A stretch of 64,000 nt of DNA, taken from assembly GCA_963793675.1 (NCBI GenBank), contig CAWCBA010000004.1:124001-188000 (forward strand). Direction: 5' to 3'. The notes beneath the pieces are model-generated. The model saw nothing but the letters and a program-made list of their open reading frames with translations. It did no database searches and had not been told where the DNA came from. This document shows, one piece after another, positions 1 through 8,736 of this stretch. Position 1 is the stretch's first letter, and every line of letters begins with the position of its first letter. The position numbers and the translations under genes were made by a program. Source of the DNA: RPQJ01 sp963793675. GTDB lineage: Bacteria > Pseudomonadota > Gammaproteobacteria > Steroidobacterales > Steroidobacteraceae.

Positions 1-218
1 CCATCGGCCGTGAGAACGTCTGGCCGCTGCATCGTCGTGCCGCGGAGCTCGGCGGCAACCTGCGCACCGGCCTCGAGGACACGTTCTATCTGCCGGACGG
101 ACGCAAGGCGCGCAGCAATGGCGAACTGATCGACGCCATCGTCAGCCTGGCGCGCGCAGCAGGACGCGAGTGCGCGACGCCGGCGGAAGCACGCCGGATG
201 CTGCACCTCGCTGCCTGA
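1..218 (+). CDS. Beta-keto acid cleavage enzyme (DUF849), C-terminal fragment
   Basis: The 5' end lies outside the window; about 71 C-terminal residues remain before the TGA at 216-218. The frame reads ENVWPLHRRAAELGG, then LRTGLEDTFYLPDGR, a SNGELID stretch and a TPAEARRML end. This is the characteristic C-terminus of the BKACE/DUF849 family: a (V/T)GLED motif, then S-N-x-x-L and A-T-P-A-E-A-R. Family members are zinc enzymes that condense a beta-keto acid with acetyl-CoA to give a CoA ester plus acetoacetate, acting for example in carnitine or lysine breakdown. The substrate cannot be told from this fragment. The metal-binding part is missing from the window. Confidence 0.8.
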   Translation, partial: IGRENVWPLHRRAAELGGNLRTGLEDTFYLPDGRKARSNGELIDAIVSLARAAGRECATPAEARRMLHLAA

Positions 219-249
219 CCATTACGGGCGTCGGCTGAGGAGAAGTTCG

Positions 250-1386
250 ATGCGCAAGGTTCTGCTTATCACGGGCGCCGTGTGTGCGGCAGCGCTGGCC
301 TACCTGCTCACGTGGCCCGTTCCGGTCGAACCCGTGGCCTGGAGCGCGCCGAAGTCGGCGGGCTACGCCGGGCCGCACGCGCGCAATGAGCGTCTCGCGC
401 AGCTGCAGCTGGTCAAGCTGACGCCGGAGGTCGGGCCCGAACACATCGTGTTTGGTCCGGACGGCAAGCTGTACACGGCAATGCTGTCGGGTGCCGTGCT
501 GAGAATGAATGCCGATGGCAGTTCGATGGAGACCATGGCCAATACGGGCGGCCGGCCGCTCGGCCTCGACTTCGACGCGAATGGCCGACTGATCATCGCC
601 GACGCGTTGCGCGGCCTGCTGGCCCTGGAATCCGATGGTCGCGTTCGTGTGCTCACCAACAGCGTGGGTGGCGACCCCATTCGCTATGCCGATGCCGTCA
701 TGGTCGCGGCAGACGGCAGGATGGTGTTCACCGATGCTACGCGGCGCATGTCGCCGCAGCAATACGGCACGTTCGACGCCGCATTGTTCGACATCATCGA
801 GCAGTCGTGCACGGGGCGCGTGCTCGAGTTCGATCCGGCGGCGGGCTCGACCCGCATCGTGGCCAGCGGTCTCTGCTTTCCGAACGGCGTGGCACTGACC
901 GCCGACGAGCAGTCGCTGATCGTCGCGGAGACCGGCACGTATCGCGTACTGAAGATCGACCGCGGCTCGAATGCGCTCGACGCCGGCAAGGCATTGCGCG
1001 ATCGTTCCGCGGGAGTCGCCATCCTGCTCGACAACCTTCCCGGCTTCCCGGACAACGTCACGCGCGGCGCGGACGGGCGCTTCTGGACGGGTTTTACCAA
1101 GCCGCGCAGCGAGGCGATCGACGGCATGTCGGGCAAGCCCTGGTTGCGTTCCCTCACGCTGCGACTGCCGAAGTCGCTGTGGCCCGTGCCTGCCGCGTAC
1201 GGCCATGTCATCGCTTTCGACGAACTGGGCCACGTCCTGCTCGACCTGCAGGATCCGTCGGGCAAACTACCCGAGACGAGCGGCGCGACCGAGCATGACG
1301 GCGTGCTCTACGTGCAGAGCCTGCATGCCGATGCCCTCGGCGTATTGCCGCTCAAGGACGTGGGAGTGACGCCCCGATCTCCTTGA
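250..1386 (+). CDS. SMP-30/gluconolactonase (strictosidine-synthase-like) beta-propeller protein
   Basis: 378 residues. Residues 4-22 form one hydrophobic segment, so the protein is probably a membrane-anchored or exported protein with a periplasmic propeller. From about residue 60 there are repeated propeller blades (HIVFGPDGKLYTA, GLDFDANGRLIIAD, FPNGVALTADEQSLIVAET, FPDNVTRGADGRFWTGF). The pattern matches the SMP-30/LRE and strictosidine-synthase/APMAP superfamily. Members are calcium-dependent lactonases or esterases; the exact reaction here is unknown. The start is supported by GAGGAGAAG 6-8 bases upstream. The 3' end overlaps the convergent decarboxylase gene by 35 bp, which makes antisense interaction of the two transcript ends possible. 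Confidence 0.8.
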   Translation: MRKVLLITGAVCAAALAYLLTWPVPVEPVAWSAPKSAGYAGPHARNERLAQLQLVKLTPEVGPEHIVFGPDGKLYTAMLSGAVLRMNADGSSMETMANTGGRPLGLDFDANGRLIIADALRGLLALESDGRVRVLTNSVGGDPIRYADAVMVAADGRMVFTDATRRMSPQQYGTFDAALFDIIEQSCTGRVLEFDPAAGSTRIVASGLCFPNGVALTADEQSLIVAETGTYRVLKIDRGSNALDAGKALRDRSAGVAILLDNLPGFPDNVTRGADGRFWTGFTKPRSEAIDGMSGKPWLRSLTLRLPKSLWPVPAAYGHVIAFDELGHVLLDLQDPSGKLPETSGATEHDGVLYVQSLHADALGVLPLKDVGVTPRSP

Positions 1387-2812
1387 CGGCACTCACGAGC
1401 ACGGGCAGGTCGGCGCTGGTCGTCCGGTAATTGACGATCGCGGCGCGCAGGCAGTAACGGCCCTGCAGCGTCGTATAGGACGGCGCCGCAATCCCGCTCT
1501 CGTGCAGGCGGATCAGCAATTCCTCGTTCAGCGCATTGAGCTGCTCGTCGCTCAGCCCGCCCGGGTTGTAGCGGAAGCAGGCGATGTTGGTCGCCACTGG
1601 CGCCAGCAGTTCGAGGTCGGGCTCCTGCTGCACCAGCGCGGCGAGTTCGTGCGCCTGCGCGATGTTGCGGTCGATCAGGCGGCCGAAGCGATCGAGCCCA
1701 TGTTCCTTGATCGAGAGCCACACTTTCAGCGCACGAAAGCCGCGCGAAAGCTGCAACCCGTATTCACTGAACCAGAGCGCACCGCTGGCGAGCCCGCGCT
1801 CGGTGCGCTCCAGGTATTCGGGTGTCAGCGCAAAGGCTTCGCGATGCTCCTTGCGATCGCGCACCAGCACGCATGCCGCTTCGAACGGCACGTGCAGCCA
1901 CTTGTGCAGGTCGAGCGTGACGGAGTCCGCGCGTTCCATGCCGCGCACCAGGTGACGGTGCCGGGGCGCCAGCGCGAGCAGCGCGCCAATCGCGCCGTCG
2001 ACGTGGAACCAGAGATGCTCCCGCTCGCAGAGCGTGGCGAGCGCATCGAGGTCGTCCGTCGCACCGGTGTTGATCGTAGCCGCGTTGCCGATGACGCAGA
2101 ACGGTTGCCGTCCCGCGGCACGGTCCTCCGCGATCATGCGCTCGAGCGCACCGACGTCGATTTCAAACCCGGTGTTGACCGGCACCTTGCGCAGCGAACG
2201 GGCGCCTAGGCCAAGCGACTCGATCGCCTTCTGCACGCAGCTGTGCACTTCGACCGACGCATAGGTAATGAGCGTGCGCGGAATGGCCGCGACGCCTTCG
2301 GTCCGCACGTCGACACCGGCGCGGGAATTACGCGCAACGGCGAGGCCGACGAAGTTCGCCATGGAGCCGCCGCTCACGAGCAGGCCGCTCGATTCCGCGG
2401 GGAAACCCACGATCTCCTTGCACCAGTCGACCACCTGGGCCTCGACGTGGTTCGGCACGTGGTTGCCGCCTCCCATGTTCGGGTTGAGCACGGCCGCCAG
2501 GAAATCCCCCACGGCCGCGAAGGGCGTGCCGTTACCCATGAACCATGACCAGAAACGCGGATGCGTGTTGCCCATCGCGTAGGGCATCACGAGTTCCTTG
2601 AATTCGCCGTATGCCGATTCGGCGCCTTGCGGCAGCCTGGGTGCAGGCTCGCGTAACTGCGCGACGATCGCCTCGGGCACCGGCTGCCACACAGGACGGT
2701 CACGGGCGCCCTGCAGGTAGTCGAAGCCATCGTCGATCGCCTGGTGCGCCAGGCGGCGCAACGCGTCCCAGTCAGCCGGGTCGAGCGATTCATCGACGGG
2801 GGGATTGTTCAT
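1352..2812 (-). CDS. Pyridoxal-phosphate-dependent decarboxylase (group II, aromatic-L-amino-acid type)
   Basis: 486 residues, the usual length for the aromatic amino acid/glutamate decarboxylase family. The Schiff-base lysine is Lys304 in SVTLDLHKWLH. Asp272 in FHVDGA would pair with the PLP nitrogen, and His190 in ASVEVH is the ring-stacking position. The N-terminal motif HPRFWSWFMGNG and the glycine-rich LLVSGGSMAN (about 144-153) are also typical. The substrate is uncertain: an aromatic or other bulky amino acid is most likely, and some relatives are aldehyde synthases. No neighbour belongs to a matching biosynthetic route. Its 3' end overlaps the convergent propeller gene. Confidence 0.85.
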   Translation of the reverse strand: MNNPPVDESLDPADWDALRRLAHQAIDDGFDYLQGARDRPVWQPVPEAIVAQLREPAPRLPQGAESAYGEFKELVMPYAMGNTHPRFWSWFMGNGTPFAAVGDFLAAVLNPNMGGGNHVPNHVEAQVVDWCKEIVGFPAESSGLLVSGGSMANFVGLAVARNSRAGVDVRTEGVAAIPRTLITYASVEVHSCVQKAIESLGLGARSLRKVPVNTGFEIDVGALERMIAEDRAAGRQPFCVIGNAATINTGATDDLDALATLCEREHLWFHVDGAIGALLALAPRHRHLVRGMERADSVTLDLHKWLHVPFEAACVLVRDRKEHREAFALTPEYLERTERGLASGALWFSEYGLQLSRGFRALKVWLSIKEHGLDRFGRLIDRNIAQAHELAALVQQEPDLELLAPVATNIACFRYNPGGLSDEQLNALNEELLIRLHESGIAAPSYTTLQGRYCLRAAIVNYRTTSADLPVLVSAVKEIGASLPRP

Positions 2813-2900
2813 CGGCTGAACTCTACTTGACGGTGCGGAGTGTCCGCCCGGGCGCAGCCTACTACGGGTAGTCGCCGGCGCCAGCCGGCGTGGACCCAGG

Positions 2901-3020
2901 TCAGTTCAGCGTGACGCCGCCGTGATGCAGGGCGTGAGCGAGGATCAGGAATGCGGTAGCGGCTGCGGCGGCCAGCCAGAACGCAAGTACCCAGGGATAT
3001 GTGCCGGTGAGTTTGTCCAT
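2901..3020 (-). CDS. Small single-span membrane protein (39 aa), unknown
   Basis: A 39-residue reading frame begins MDKLTGTYPW, has one clear transmembrane segment (about residues 10-30, rich in A, L and F) and ends in a histidine-containing tail HALHHGGVTLN. The start is decided by a textbook AGGAGG Shine-Dalgarno sequence four bases upstream. A longer in-frame start further out has no such site and would add an unlike, charged stretch. I do not recognise a family. A second tiny membrane protein lies on the same strand 230 bp upstream. The length and the strong ribosome site suggest a real, well translated small protein. Confidence 0.6.
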   Translation of the reverse strand: MDKLTGTYPWVLAFWLAAAAATAFLILAHALHHGGVTLN

Positions 3021-3140
3021 ATGACCTCCTGCAAGGATCGCGAGGTCGGAGTCGGAGCCGCCCCGCTGGAGGGGGGAGGGGTCGAGCGAGGCGGTGGGCC
3101 GACTCGCGACCGGGCGATCGAGGCCTAGATTAGCGCAAAT

Positions 3141-3190
3141 CTTGCTGCGACGCAGCAAGAATATATAGCTATGTATTTATTGAAGTTTTT
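3141..3190 (-). promoter_or_regulatory. Putative promoter with palindromic operator for the 39-aa gene
   Basis: On the minus strand an AT-rich stretch contains TATATT (a good -10 hexamer) directly followed by the dyad CTTGCTGC-GTC-GCAGCAAG at 3141-3159. An operator there would cover the transcription start. The -35 match is poor, so a regulator or an alternative sigma factor may be needed. The assignment rests on base composition and symmetry only. Confidence 0.35.
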
Positions 3191-3194
3191 TTAC

Positions 3195-3233
3195 AAAAAA
3201 CCCACCGGAATCGTCGTGAACGGACGATTCCGG
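3195..3233 (-). terminator. Rho-independent terminator of the 42-aa gene
   Basis: A perfect 11-bp inverted repeat (CCGGAATCGTC at 3205-3215, GACGATTCCGG at 3223-3233, 7-base loop) is followed on the minus strand by TGGG and a run of six T (3195-3200). It lies 18 bp past the stop of the small gene at 3251-3379. This is a strong intrinsic terminator, and it indicates that the small gene is transcribed as its own unit. Confidence 0.85.
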
Positions 3234-3250
3234 CCGGATCCGGGCATCAC

Positions 3251-3379
3251 TCAGAGATAGCTCTGCATGCCCGCCACCGCCTCGACCAGGACGGTCACGA
3301 CGAAGGCGACGGACACGACCAGGCCGGAACCGATGGCGACGTCGAAGAAAGAAACCTGTGACTGCTTGCGGTTGAACAT
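3251..3379 (-). CDS. Small single-span membrane protein (42 aa), unknown
   Basis: A 42-residue frame starts MFNRKQSQVSFFDVAIGSG and continues into a hydrophobic segment (GLVVSVAFVVTVLVEAVAG) that should span the membrane, ending MQSYL. AGGAGG lies six bases before the ATG, and a strong terminator follows the stop, so the unit has all signs of a genuine gene despite its size. The polar, basic N-terminus should stay in the cytoplasm. I recognise no family. It is divergent from the LysR gene at 3483, and the shared 100-bp upstream region is AT-rich. Confidence 0.65.
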   Translation of the reverse strand: MFNRKQSQVSFFDVAIGSGLVVSVAFVVTVLVEAVAGMQSYL

Positions 3380-3482
3380 GATGAGCCTCCTGCTTACGTG
3401 AGGCATAAGGTACGCCCGGACTTTGTATTGATAAATCCGAATAACCGTTGCACTCTATTTTGAATTTCATAACAATCGAGTC

Positions 3483-4446
3483 ATGGACCAATTGCTCGCA
3501 ATGAAGGTGTTTGCCCGCGTCGCCGAACGAGGCTCGTTCGGCCAGGCCGCCGACGAGCTGGAGATTTCACGACCCGCGGCCAGCTCGCACATCGCGGCAC
3601 TCGAAAAGCACCTCGGCGCACGCCTGCTCAACCGGACGACGCGCCGGGTGTCGCTTACGGCCGAGGGCACCGAATTCCTGCGCCGCACGCGCCGCATCCT
3701 CGAAGAACTGCGCGACGCGGAAGAGACGTTGCGCGACACGCGCTCGAAGCCACAGGGCAAATTGCGGGTGGACGTACCGGTCGCATTCGGGCGCTACCTG
3801 TTGCTTCCTGCCCTGCCCGAATTCACCCGGCGCTACCCGCTGATCGAACTGGACCTGCGCCTCAACGATCGAGTCGTCGATCTCGTCGCCGAACGCGTCG
3901 ACGTGGCGCTGCGCGTCGGACCGATCCGGCAGGCCGGTCTCGCGGCGCGGCGCGTGGCGCAGGTGAACATCGTCACCTGCGCCGCTCCCGCGTACCTGCA
4001 GGACCATGGCGAACCGCAGACACCTGACGATTTGCGGCAGCACAAGCTGGTGGGTCTCACCTCTCCCTTCGGGCGCGCCGCCGGAGTGGACGTTTCCGCC
4101 GCCGTACACGCCAAAGCGGCTCGGCCTGAAATTCTCGATGCTGTTCAACTCGGCCGAGGCGCCGATCATCGCGGCGGCCGCGGGTCTCGGCATCACGCAC
4201 ACGGCCGACCTGGTCGTGGCCGAGTACGTCGGGCGCGGCGAACTGAAGCTGATCCTCGAGAACTTCGTGGTGCCCGGCCCGCAGGTCTCCCTCGTCTATC
4301 CATCCGCGGGCCACCAGCTCGCCAAGGTGCGCGTGTTCTCGGATTTCGCCGCGGACCTGCTGCTGCGCTGGAACGAGGAAGTCCGCCGCCTGATGCAGTC
4401 GGCCGCCACGACTGCCGACCACCGTGTCCGGCCCCTTGTCAGCTAG
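3483..4446 (+). CDS. LysR-family transcriptional regulator (one frame break)
   Basis: About 320 residues if read across one break. Residues 1-60 (MDQLLAMKVFARVAERGSFG, then ISRPAASSHIAALEKHLGARLL) are the LysR winged helix-turn-helix. The following TPDDLRQHKLVGL and, after the break, AGLGITHTADLVV belong to the effector domain and end in the usual DFAADLLLRW. The reading frame shifts by +1 near the GG at 4083-4084; removing one G restores EWTFPPPYTPKRLG. Such regulators often control a divergent gene, here the 42-aa membrane protein. The frame break is probably a sequence error, since both halves are well conserved. Confidence 0.8.
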
Positions 4447-4473
4447 ACTCGCGCCAAACCCAAGGGAACCCAC

Positions 4474-5059
4474 ATGACCTACCTGGTTGCCGGCCTGCTG
4501 CTGTTCTTCGGCGTGCACTCGATCGCGATCGTCGCACCAGCCTGGCGGGACGACATGGCCGCGAAGCTCGGCGATGCGTCGTGGAAGGCGATCTATGCCC
4601 TGCTCTCGGTCATCGGCTTCGTGATGCTCGTGCACGGGTACGGCGCTCGCGCGTGCGGAGCCGACCGTGCTCTACACGCCGCCGGTGTGGATGCGACACG
4701 TGGCCGCGTTGCTCATGCTGCCGGTGTTTCCGCTGCTGCTGTCGACGTACCTGCCCGGCCGCATCAAGGCCGCCGTCAAGCATCCGATGCTGACGGCCAC
4801 CAAGGCCTGGGCACTGGCGCACCTGCTCGTCAACGGCAACCTCGCGGACGTGCTGCTGTTCGGCGGCTTCCTCGCCTGGGCCGTGCTGGACCGCATCGCG
4901 GTCGGCAAGCGCGTCGTGCAGCGCAAGCCGATGGTAACGGGCGCGCCCTCGCGCATGAACGACGTGCTCGCGATCGTCGGCGGACTCGTGCTCTACGTCG
5001 TGGTCATCGCCTGGGCGCACCAGCGCTTCATCGGCGTGCCGCCGCTGTTGCCGCACTGA
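4474..5059 (+). CDS. NnrU-family membrane protein (one frame break)
   Basis: The N-terminus MTYLVAGLLLFFGVHSIAIV and the later segment LYTPPVWMRHVAALLMLPVF are diagnostic of the NnrU family, roughly 195 residues with about five membrane spans. NnrU was described in denitrifiers next to nitric oxide reductase genes, but homologues are widespread without denitrification, and no denitrification gene lies nearby. A +1 break near 4646-4655 splits the frame between VHGYG and the conserved ARAEPTVLYTPP. It starts 27 bp after the LysR stop, so the two may be co-transcribed. The specific role is unknown. Confidence 0.75.
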
Positions 5060-5081
5060 CCGACAACGGCGAGGTCTCCAC

Positions 5082-6374
5082 TTGATCATTGCTCCGCGAA
5101 TCTCATCCGTCTCCCTGTGCGTGCTGGCATTGCTCACGGCCGGCTCGGCCCACGCAGCCCCGTCCGCCGCGGAAAAGCGGATCGCCGCCGCCGTCGATCG
5201 ACGCACGGACGCAGCGCTCGAGCTGCTGGCCGAGACGGTGAACGTGCAGAGCGCCACCGAGAACCTCGCCGGCGTGCGCGCGGTGGGCGAGATCTACGCG
5301 CGCGAATTCCGCTCACTCGGCTTCGAGACGCGCTGGGTCGAGGTGCCCGCGGAGATGAAGCGTGCGGGGCATTTCGTCGCGACCCACCGCGGCAGGCGCG
5401 GCGGTCCACGTCTGTTGCTGATCGGCCACCTCGACACTGTCCTGCAGGGCGAGCCGTACCGGCGCGACGGCAACCGGGCCTACGGCACGGGATCGTCCGA
5501 CATGAAGGGCGGTAACCTGGTCGCACTCGAAGCCCTGCGTGCGCTGCAGGCCACCGGTGAACTCCGCGCCATGAACGTCACGGTCGTCTTCACGGGTGAC
5601 GAAGAAGACCCGGGCTCGCCGCAGCTCGTCACGCGCGAATCGCTGCTGGCCGCGGCTGCCGATTCCGACATCGCCCTGGCCTTCGAGGGCGCGGCGCCCG
5701 GCAAGGCCGTCATCGGCCGTCGCGGCATCGGCTCGTGGCGGCTGCACGTGACCGGCGTGCAGGGTCACTCGTCGGGGGTGTTCGGAGAAGCGCGCGGCTT
5801 CGGCGCAATCTTCGAGGCCGCACGCATCCTCGACCAGTTCCGGACCGAATTGCGCGAGCCCAACCTGACGTACAACCCGGCGGTGATCGTGGGCGGCACC
5901 AACGTGAGCTATGACACCGCGACCAAGAGCGGCACCGCGCTCGGCAAGACCAACGTGATCCCGCGCGAAGTTCGCGTCGAAGGCGATATCCGCTACCTCG
6001 GCGCCGACCAGTTCGAATCGGCGCGCGCCAGGATGCAGGCGATCGTCGCGGCGAGCCTGCCGCAGACGTCGGCGGAAATCGTCATCGAGAACGAGTACCC
6101 CTCGATGGCGCCAAACCCGGGCAGCGAACGCATCCTCGGCGTGCTCGATGCCGTGAGTCGCGATCTCGGCGCCGGCCCCGTCGTCGCACAACCGCCGATC
6201 GAGCGCGGGGCGGGTGACATCGCTTTCGTGTGCGGCGACGGACGCCTCGCCTGCCTCGATGGCCTCGGCACGGACGGCGACAACGACCACGCGCCGGGTG
6301 AGTACGTACTGCTCGATTCGCTGCCGCTGCAGGTGAAGCGGGCGGCGCTGTTGATGCACCGACTGACTCGTTGA
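5082..6374 (+). CDS. Exported M20-family metallopeptidase (glutamate carboxypeptidase-like)
   Basis: 430 residues. The start is TTG, supported by GAGG seven bases upstream and by an immediate signal peptide (residues 1-25, ending SAHA). Metal-site motifs of the M20 family are present: GHLDTV with His116 and Asp118, the bridging Asp140 in SSDMKGG, and catalytic Glu174 with metal-binding Glu175 in TGDEED. A dimerisation domain follows (GVQGHSSGVFG). It should be a periplasmic di-zinc exopeptidase of the carboxypeptidase G2/peptidase T type that trims peptides or acyl-amino acids. The exact substrate is not visible. Confidence 0.85.
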   Translation: MIIAPRISSVSLCVLALLTAGSAHAAPSAAEKRIAAAVDRRTDAALELLAETVNVQSATENLAGVRAVGEIYAREFRSLGFETRWVEVPAEMKRAGHFVATHRGRRGGPRLLLIGHLDTVLQGEPYRRDGNRAYGTGSSDMKGGNLVALEALRALQATGELRAMNVTVVFTGDEEDPGSPQLVTRESLLAAAADSDIALAFEGAAPGKAVIGRRGIGSWRLHVTGVQGHSSGVFGEARGFGAIFEAARILDQFRTELREPNLTYNPAVIVGGTNVSYDTATKSGTALGKTNVIPREVRVEGDIRYLGADQFESARARMQAIVAASLPQTSAEIVIENEYPSMAPNPGSERILGVLDAVSRDLGAGPVVAQPPIERGAGDIAFVCGDGRLACLDGLGTDGDNDHAPGEYVLLDSLPLQVKRAALLMHRLTR

Positions 6375-6429
6375 TTCGATGCGCGCGGGTAAGAATGCCG
6401 CCTGCAGCGCGCTGCGCTAAGCTTTACCC

Positions 6430-6906
6430 ATGCTCAAATCCACCGTTCGCGCGCTGCAGGCGATGCTCGACCGGCAGCGCATACTTACGCTCGCCGTGCA
6501 GACTGAGCAGGGCCCGTATGCCGGGTTGCTGCCCTTCGTTCCCGTGGCCGACCGCTCGGCCGTGCTGGTACACGCGTCGAGGCTCGCACGGCACACGCAG
6601 GGCCTCACGGCCGGCGCGCATGCCGGCATCCTGGTCCACGAGCAGGACGGGCCGGACAAGGACCCGTTGCAGATCGAGCGATTGATGTTCGACTGCACGG
6701 TGCAGCCGTTCGAACGCAAGAGCGCCGAGTGGGAGGCGGGCCGCGAGCTGTACCTCGCACGCTTTCCCGACAGCCGCATCACCTTCAAGCTCGGTGACTT
6801 CACGCTCTATCGACTGCAGTTCGTCGCCGGCACCTACGTCGCGGGCTTCGGGCGCGCGATGGAGATCGAACCGAAGGACATCCGGCGACTCGCAGAGCCG
6901 GTCTGA
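6430..6906 (+). CDS. Pyridoxamine 5'-phosphate oxidase-related FMN-binding protein (HugZ-like)
   Basis: 158 residues forming the split-barrel flavin-binding fold: an N-terminal helix (STVRALQAMLDRQRI), LTLAVQTEQGPYAGLLPFVP, a central ASRLARHTQGLTAG and a C-terminal FKLGDFTLYRLQF with GTYVAGFGRA. The last motif is typical of heme-utilisation HugZ-like proteins and the related PNPOx-like family. Such proteins bind FMN or heme; a general redox or heme-degrading role is possible, but no iron-uptake operon adjoins. A stand-alone gene on the plus strand. Confidence 0.7.
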   Translation: MLKSTVRALQAMLDRQRILTLAVQTEQGPYAGLLPFVPVADRSAVLVHASRLARHTQGLTAGAHAGILVHEQDGPDKDPLQIERLMFDCTVQPFERKSAEWEAGRELYLARFPDSRITFKLGDFTLYRLQFVAGTYVAGFGRAMEIEPKDIRRLAEPV

Positions 6907-6957
6907 ACCGCGTCGGCGGACGACCGGGCGCCGTAATCCGGCACGTTCCGCTGCTAT

Positions 6958-7236
6958 TCAGGGGTGGCTCTGCTGGTACTGCGATGGCGTGCAGCGCGCG
7001 TGCGCCAGGTACTCGCGCAAGTGACGCATCGCGTTCTTGTCGAGCGTGTTGCCGTGGTGCGGCCGGTGCAGGATACCCTCGACGCCGTTCAGCTTGACGC
7101 GCAGGCGGGCCCCGGACAGGGGCTCGATCTCGGCGGCCAGGTGATGCAACAGTGACTCGATCTCGCGCCAGTGGACGTTGGCACTGATCGGGTCGTGAAA
7201 GATCGTGCGCAGCAGGCTTTCGTGCTTGTGGCTCAT
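6958..7236 (-). CDS. HicA-like small protein without a partner antitoxin
   Basis: 92 residues beginning MSHKHESLLRTIFHDPISANVHW, a pattern found in chromosomal HicA-family proteins, with the C-terminal HRPHHGNTL motif corresponding to the HicA histidine region. Canonical HicA toxins are mRNA interferases encoded with a HicB antitoxin. No HicB-like gene lies on either side (flavin-binding protein and pirin), so this is more likely a domesticated RNA-binding protein than an active toxin-antitoxin system. GGAGG eight bases upstream supports the start. Confidence 0.6.
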   Translation of the reverse strand: MSHKHESLLRTIFHDPISANVHWREIESLLHHLAAEIEPLSGARLRVKLNGVEGILHRPHHGNTLDKNAMRHLREYLAHARCTPSQYQQSHP

Positions 7237-7346
7237 GGGCGCCTCCGCGCGGCGAGACCACTAACGTAGCGAGAGCATAGTCCAAACGCCCGGCACCACG
7301 GTTGCGGTTCGCCGCAAGGCGATTTCGCCCCGCGCCAGGCGCCCGT

Positions 7347-8210
7347 TCAGCCCGCCACGGCCAGCTGGCCACGCTGGTAATCGCTCACGGCCTGCTGGAT
7401 TTCCTCCGGCGTGTTCATCACGAACGGGCCGTACTGGACCACCGGCTCACCGATCGGCTTGCCGGCGAGCAGCAGCAGCCGCGCGCCCTGCCCGCCCGCA
7501 CGGATCCGCACGGATCCGCCCGGCGTGAGCAGTCCGGCCGAACGGAACGGCAGCGGCCTCGCGTCGTCGCCGACCACGGCATCGCCTTCGTACACGTACA
7601 GGAACGTGTTGTGCGAGATCGGCGTCGGGATCGTGGCTTCGACGCCGGACGGCAGGCGCAGGTCGTAGTACAGCGGAGCGGTGCTCAGCCCGCCGATCGG
7701 CCCCGCCGTCTTCGTCCCGCCCTGCTCGAACTCACCGGCGATGACGCGCAGTTCGCCGCCGCCCTCCAGCGCGACCTCGGGAATCTCGCGCGAGGGTATG
7801 TCGCGGTACGCCGCCGGCTTCATCTTCTCGCGCGACGGCAGGTTGATCCACAGCTGGAACCCGCGCATCCGGCCCGCGGTCTGCTGCGGCATCTCGGAAT
7901 GAATGATGCCGCGCGCCGCCGTCATCCACTGCACGTCGCCGGGGCCGAGGTCGCCCCGATTGCCGAAGCTGTCCTCGTGCCGCATGTGACCGTCGAGCAT
8001 GTAGGTGACCGTCTCGAACCCGCGGTGCGGGTGCGAGGGGAAACCCGCCAGGTAGTCGTCCGGGTCGTCGGAGAAGAACTCGTCGAGCATCAGGAACGGA
8101 TCGAACCGCAGGTTCTGGCGACTGCCGAGGCTGCGACGCAGCTTGACGCCGGCGCCATCGGAGGCGGCCACGGACTCGATCACGGCCTGCAGCTTGCGCG
8201 AAGTGGTCAT
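7347..8210 (-). CDS. Pirin-family protein (quercetin 2,3-dioxygenase-like)
   Basis: 287 residues from the ATG at 8210, which AGGAG five bases upstream favours over an ATG five codons earlier that overlaps this site. The bicupin metal ligands of pirins are all visible: His60 and His62 in SHPHRGFET, His104 and Glu106 in GIIHSEMP. Pirins bind Fe2+ and either oxidise flavonoid-type quinols or modulate other proteins. The gene is the last of an azoreductase-DoxX-pirin run transcribed away from a LysR regulator, which fits a response to quinones or electrophiles. Confidence 0.85.
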   Translation of the reverse strand: MTTSRKLQAVIESVAASDGAGVKLRRSLGSRQNLRFDPFLMLDEFFSDDPDDYLAGFPSHPHRGFETVTYMLDGHMRHEDSFGNRGDLGPGDVQWMTAARGIIHSEMPQQTAGRMRGFQLWINLPSREKMKPAAYRDIPSREIPEVALEGGGELRVIAGEFEQGGTKTAGPIGGLSTAPLYYDLRLPSGVEATIPTPISHNTFLYVYEGDAVVGDDARPLPFRSAGLLTPGGSVRIRAGGQGARLLLLAGKPIGEPVVQYGPFVMNTPEEIQQAVSDYQRGQLAVAG

Positions 8211-8259
8211 GGTTGCTCCTGTCATGTAACGGGATTCTATCCAGCGCAGCGCCGGGCGT

Positions 8260-8661
8260 TCAGCGGCTCGGCGAGGTCAATCGCTCACGCTTCGCGTCGA
8301 GCGACCAGTCGCCCGCGCCGCGTGCAACGAGCAACAGGAAACCGCCCGCAATCGATACGTTCTTCAGCAGCATGATCTGCTGGGTCTGGTCGGCGCCGCC
8401 GTGGAAGATGAAGCCCGCGAGCAGCGTGAAGCCCGCGAGCAGGGCTGCGACCAGCCGTGTGCGGTACCCCACGATGATTGCGATGGCACCGAAGACTTCC
8501 AGGGCAATGACCAGCGGCAGCAGCGCACCCGGCACACCCATCGACTGCATGTAGCCCTGCGTACCGGCGTAGCCGGAGATCTTGCCGATGCCGGCAAGCA
8601 GAAACATGGCTGCGATCAGGATACGGCCCGCGAGGTCGGTCGTGTTTTCCCAGGTCTTCAT
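8260..8661 (-). CDS. DoxX-family membrane protein
   Basis: 133 residues with four membrane segments. The opening (DLAGRILIAAMFLLAGIGKISG) and the following GTQGYMQSMGVP are the DoxX signature. DoxX proteins are membrane partners in redox stress or sulfur oxidation systems; their chemistry is largely unproven. The gene sits between azoreductase (75 bp upstream) and pirin (49 bp downstream) on the same strand. GAGAGGAACGAACG provides the ribosome site. Confidence 0.85.
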   Translation of the reverse strand: MKTWENTTDLAGRILIAAMFLLAGIGKISGYAGTQGYMQSMGVPGALLPLVIALEVFGAIAIIVGYRTRLVAALLAGFTLLAGFIFHGGADQTQQIMLLKNVSIAGGFLLLVARGAGDWSLDAKRERLTSPSR

Positions 8662-8736
8662 CGTTCGTTCCTCTCTTGCGAAACTGAAAGTGTTGCTTGA
8701 TCTGGTGCTGCCGGCGGCCCCGGACTACTCGGTGTG

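Noticed and set aside
2873..2890. Hairpin CGCCGGC-GCCA-GCCGGCG after the 39-aa gene as a terminator
   Set aside because: The stem is good but there is no T-run on the minus strand, so intrinsic termination is unsupported.
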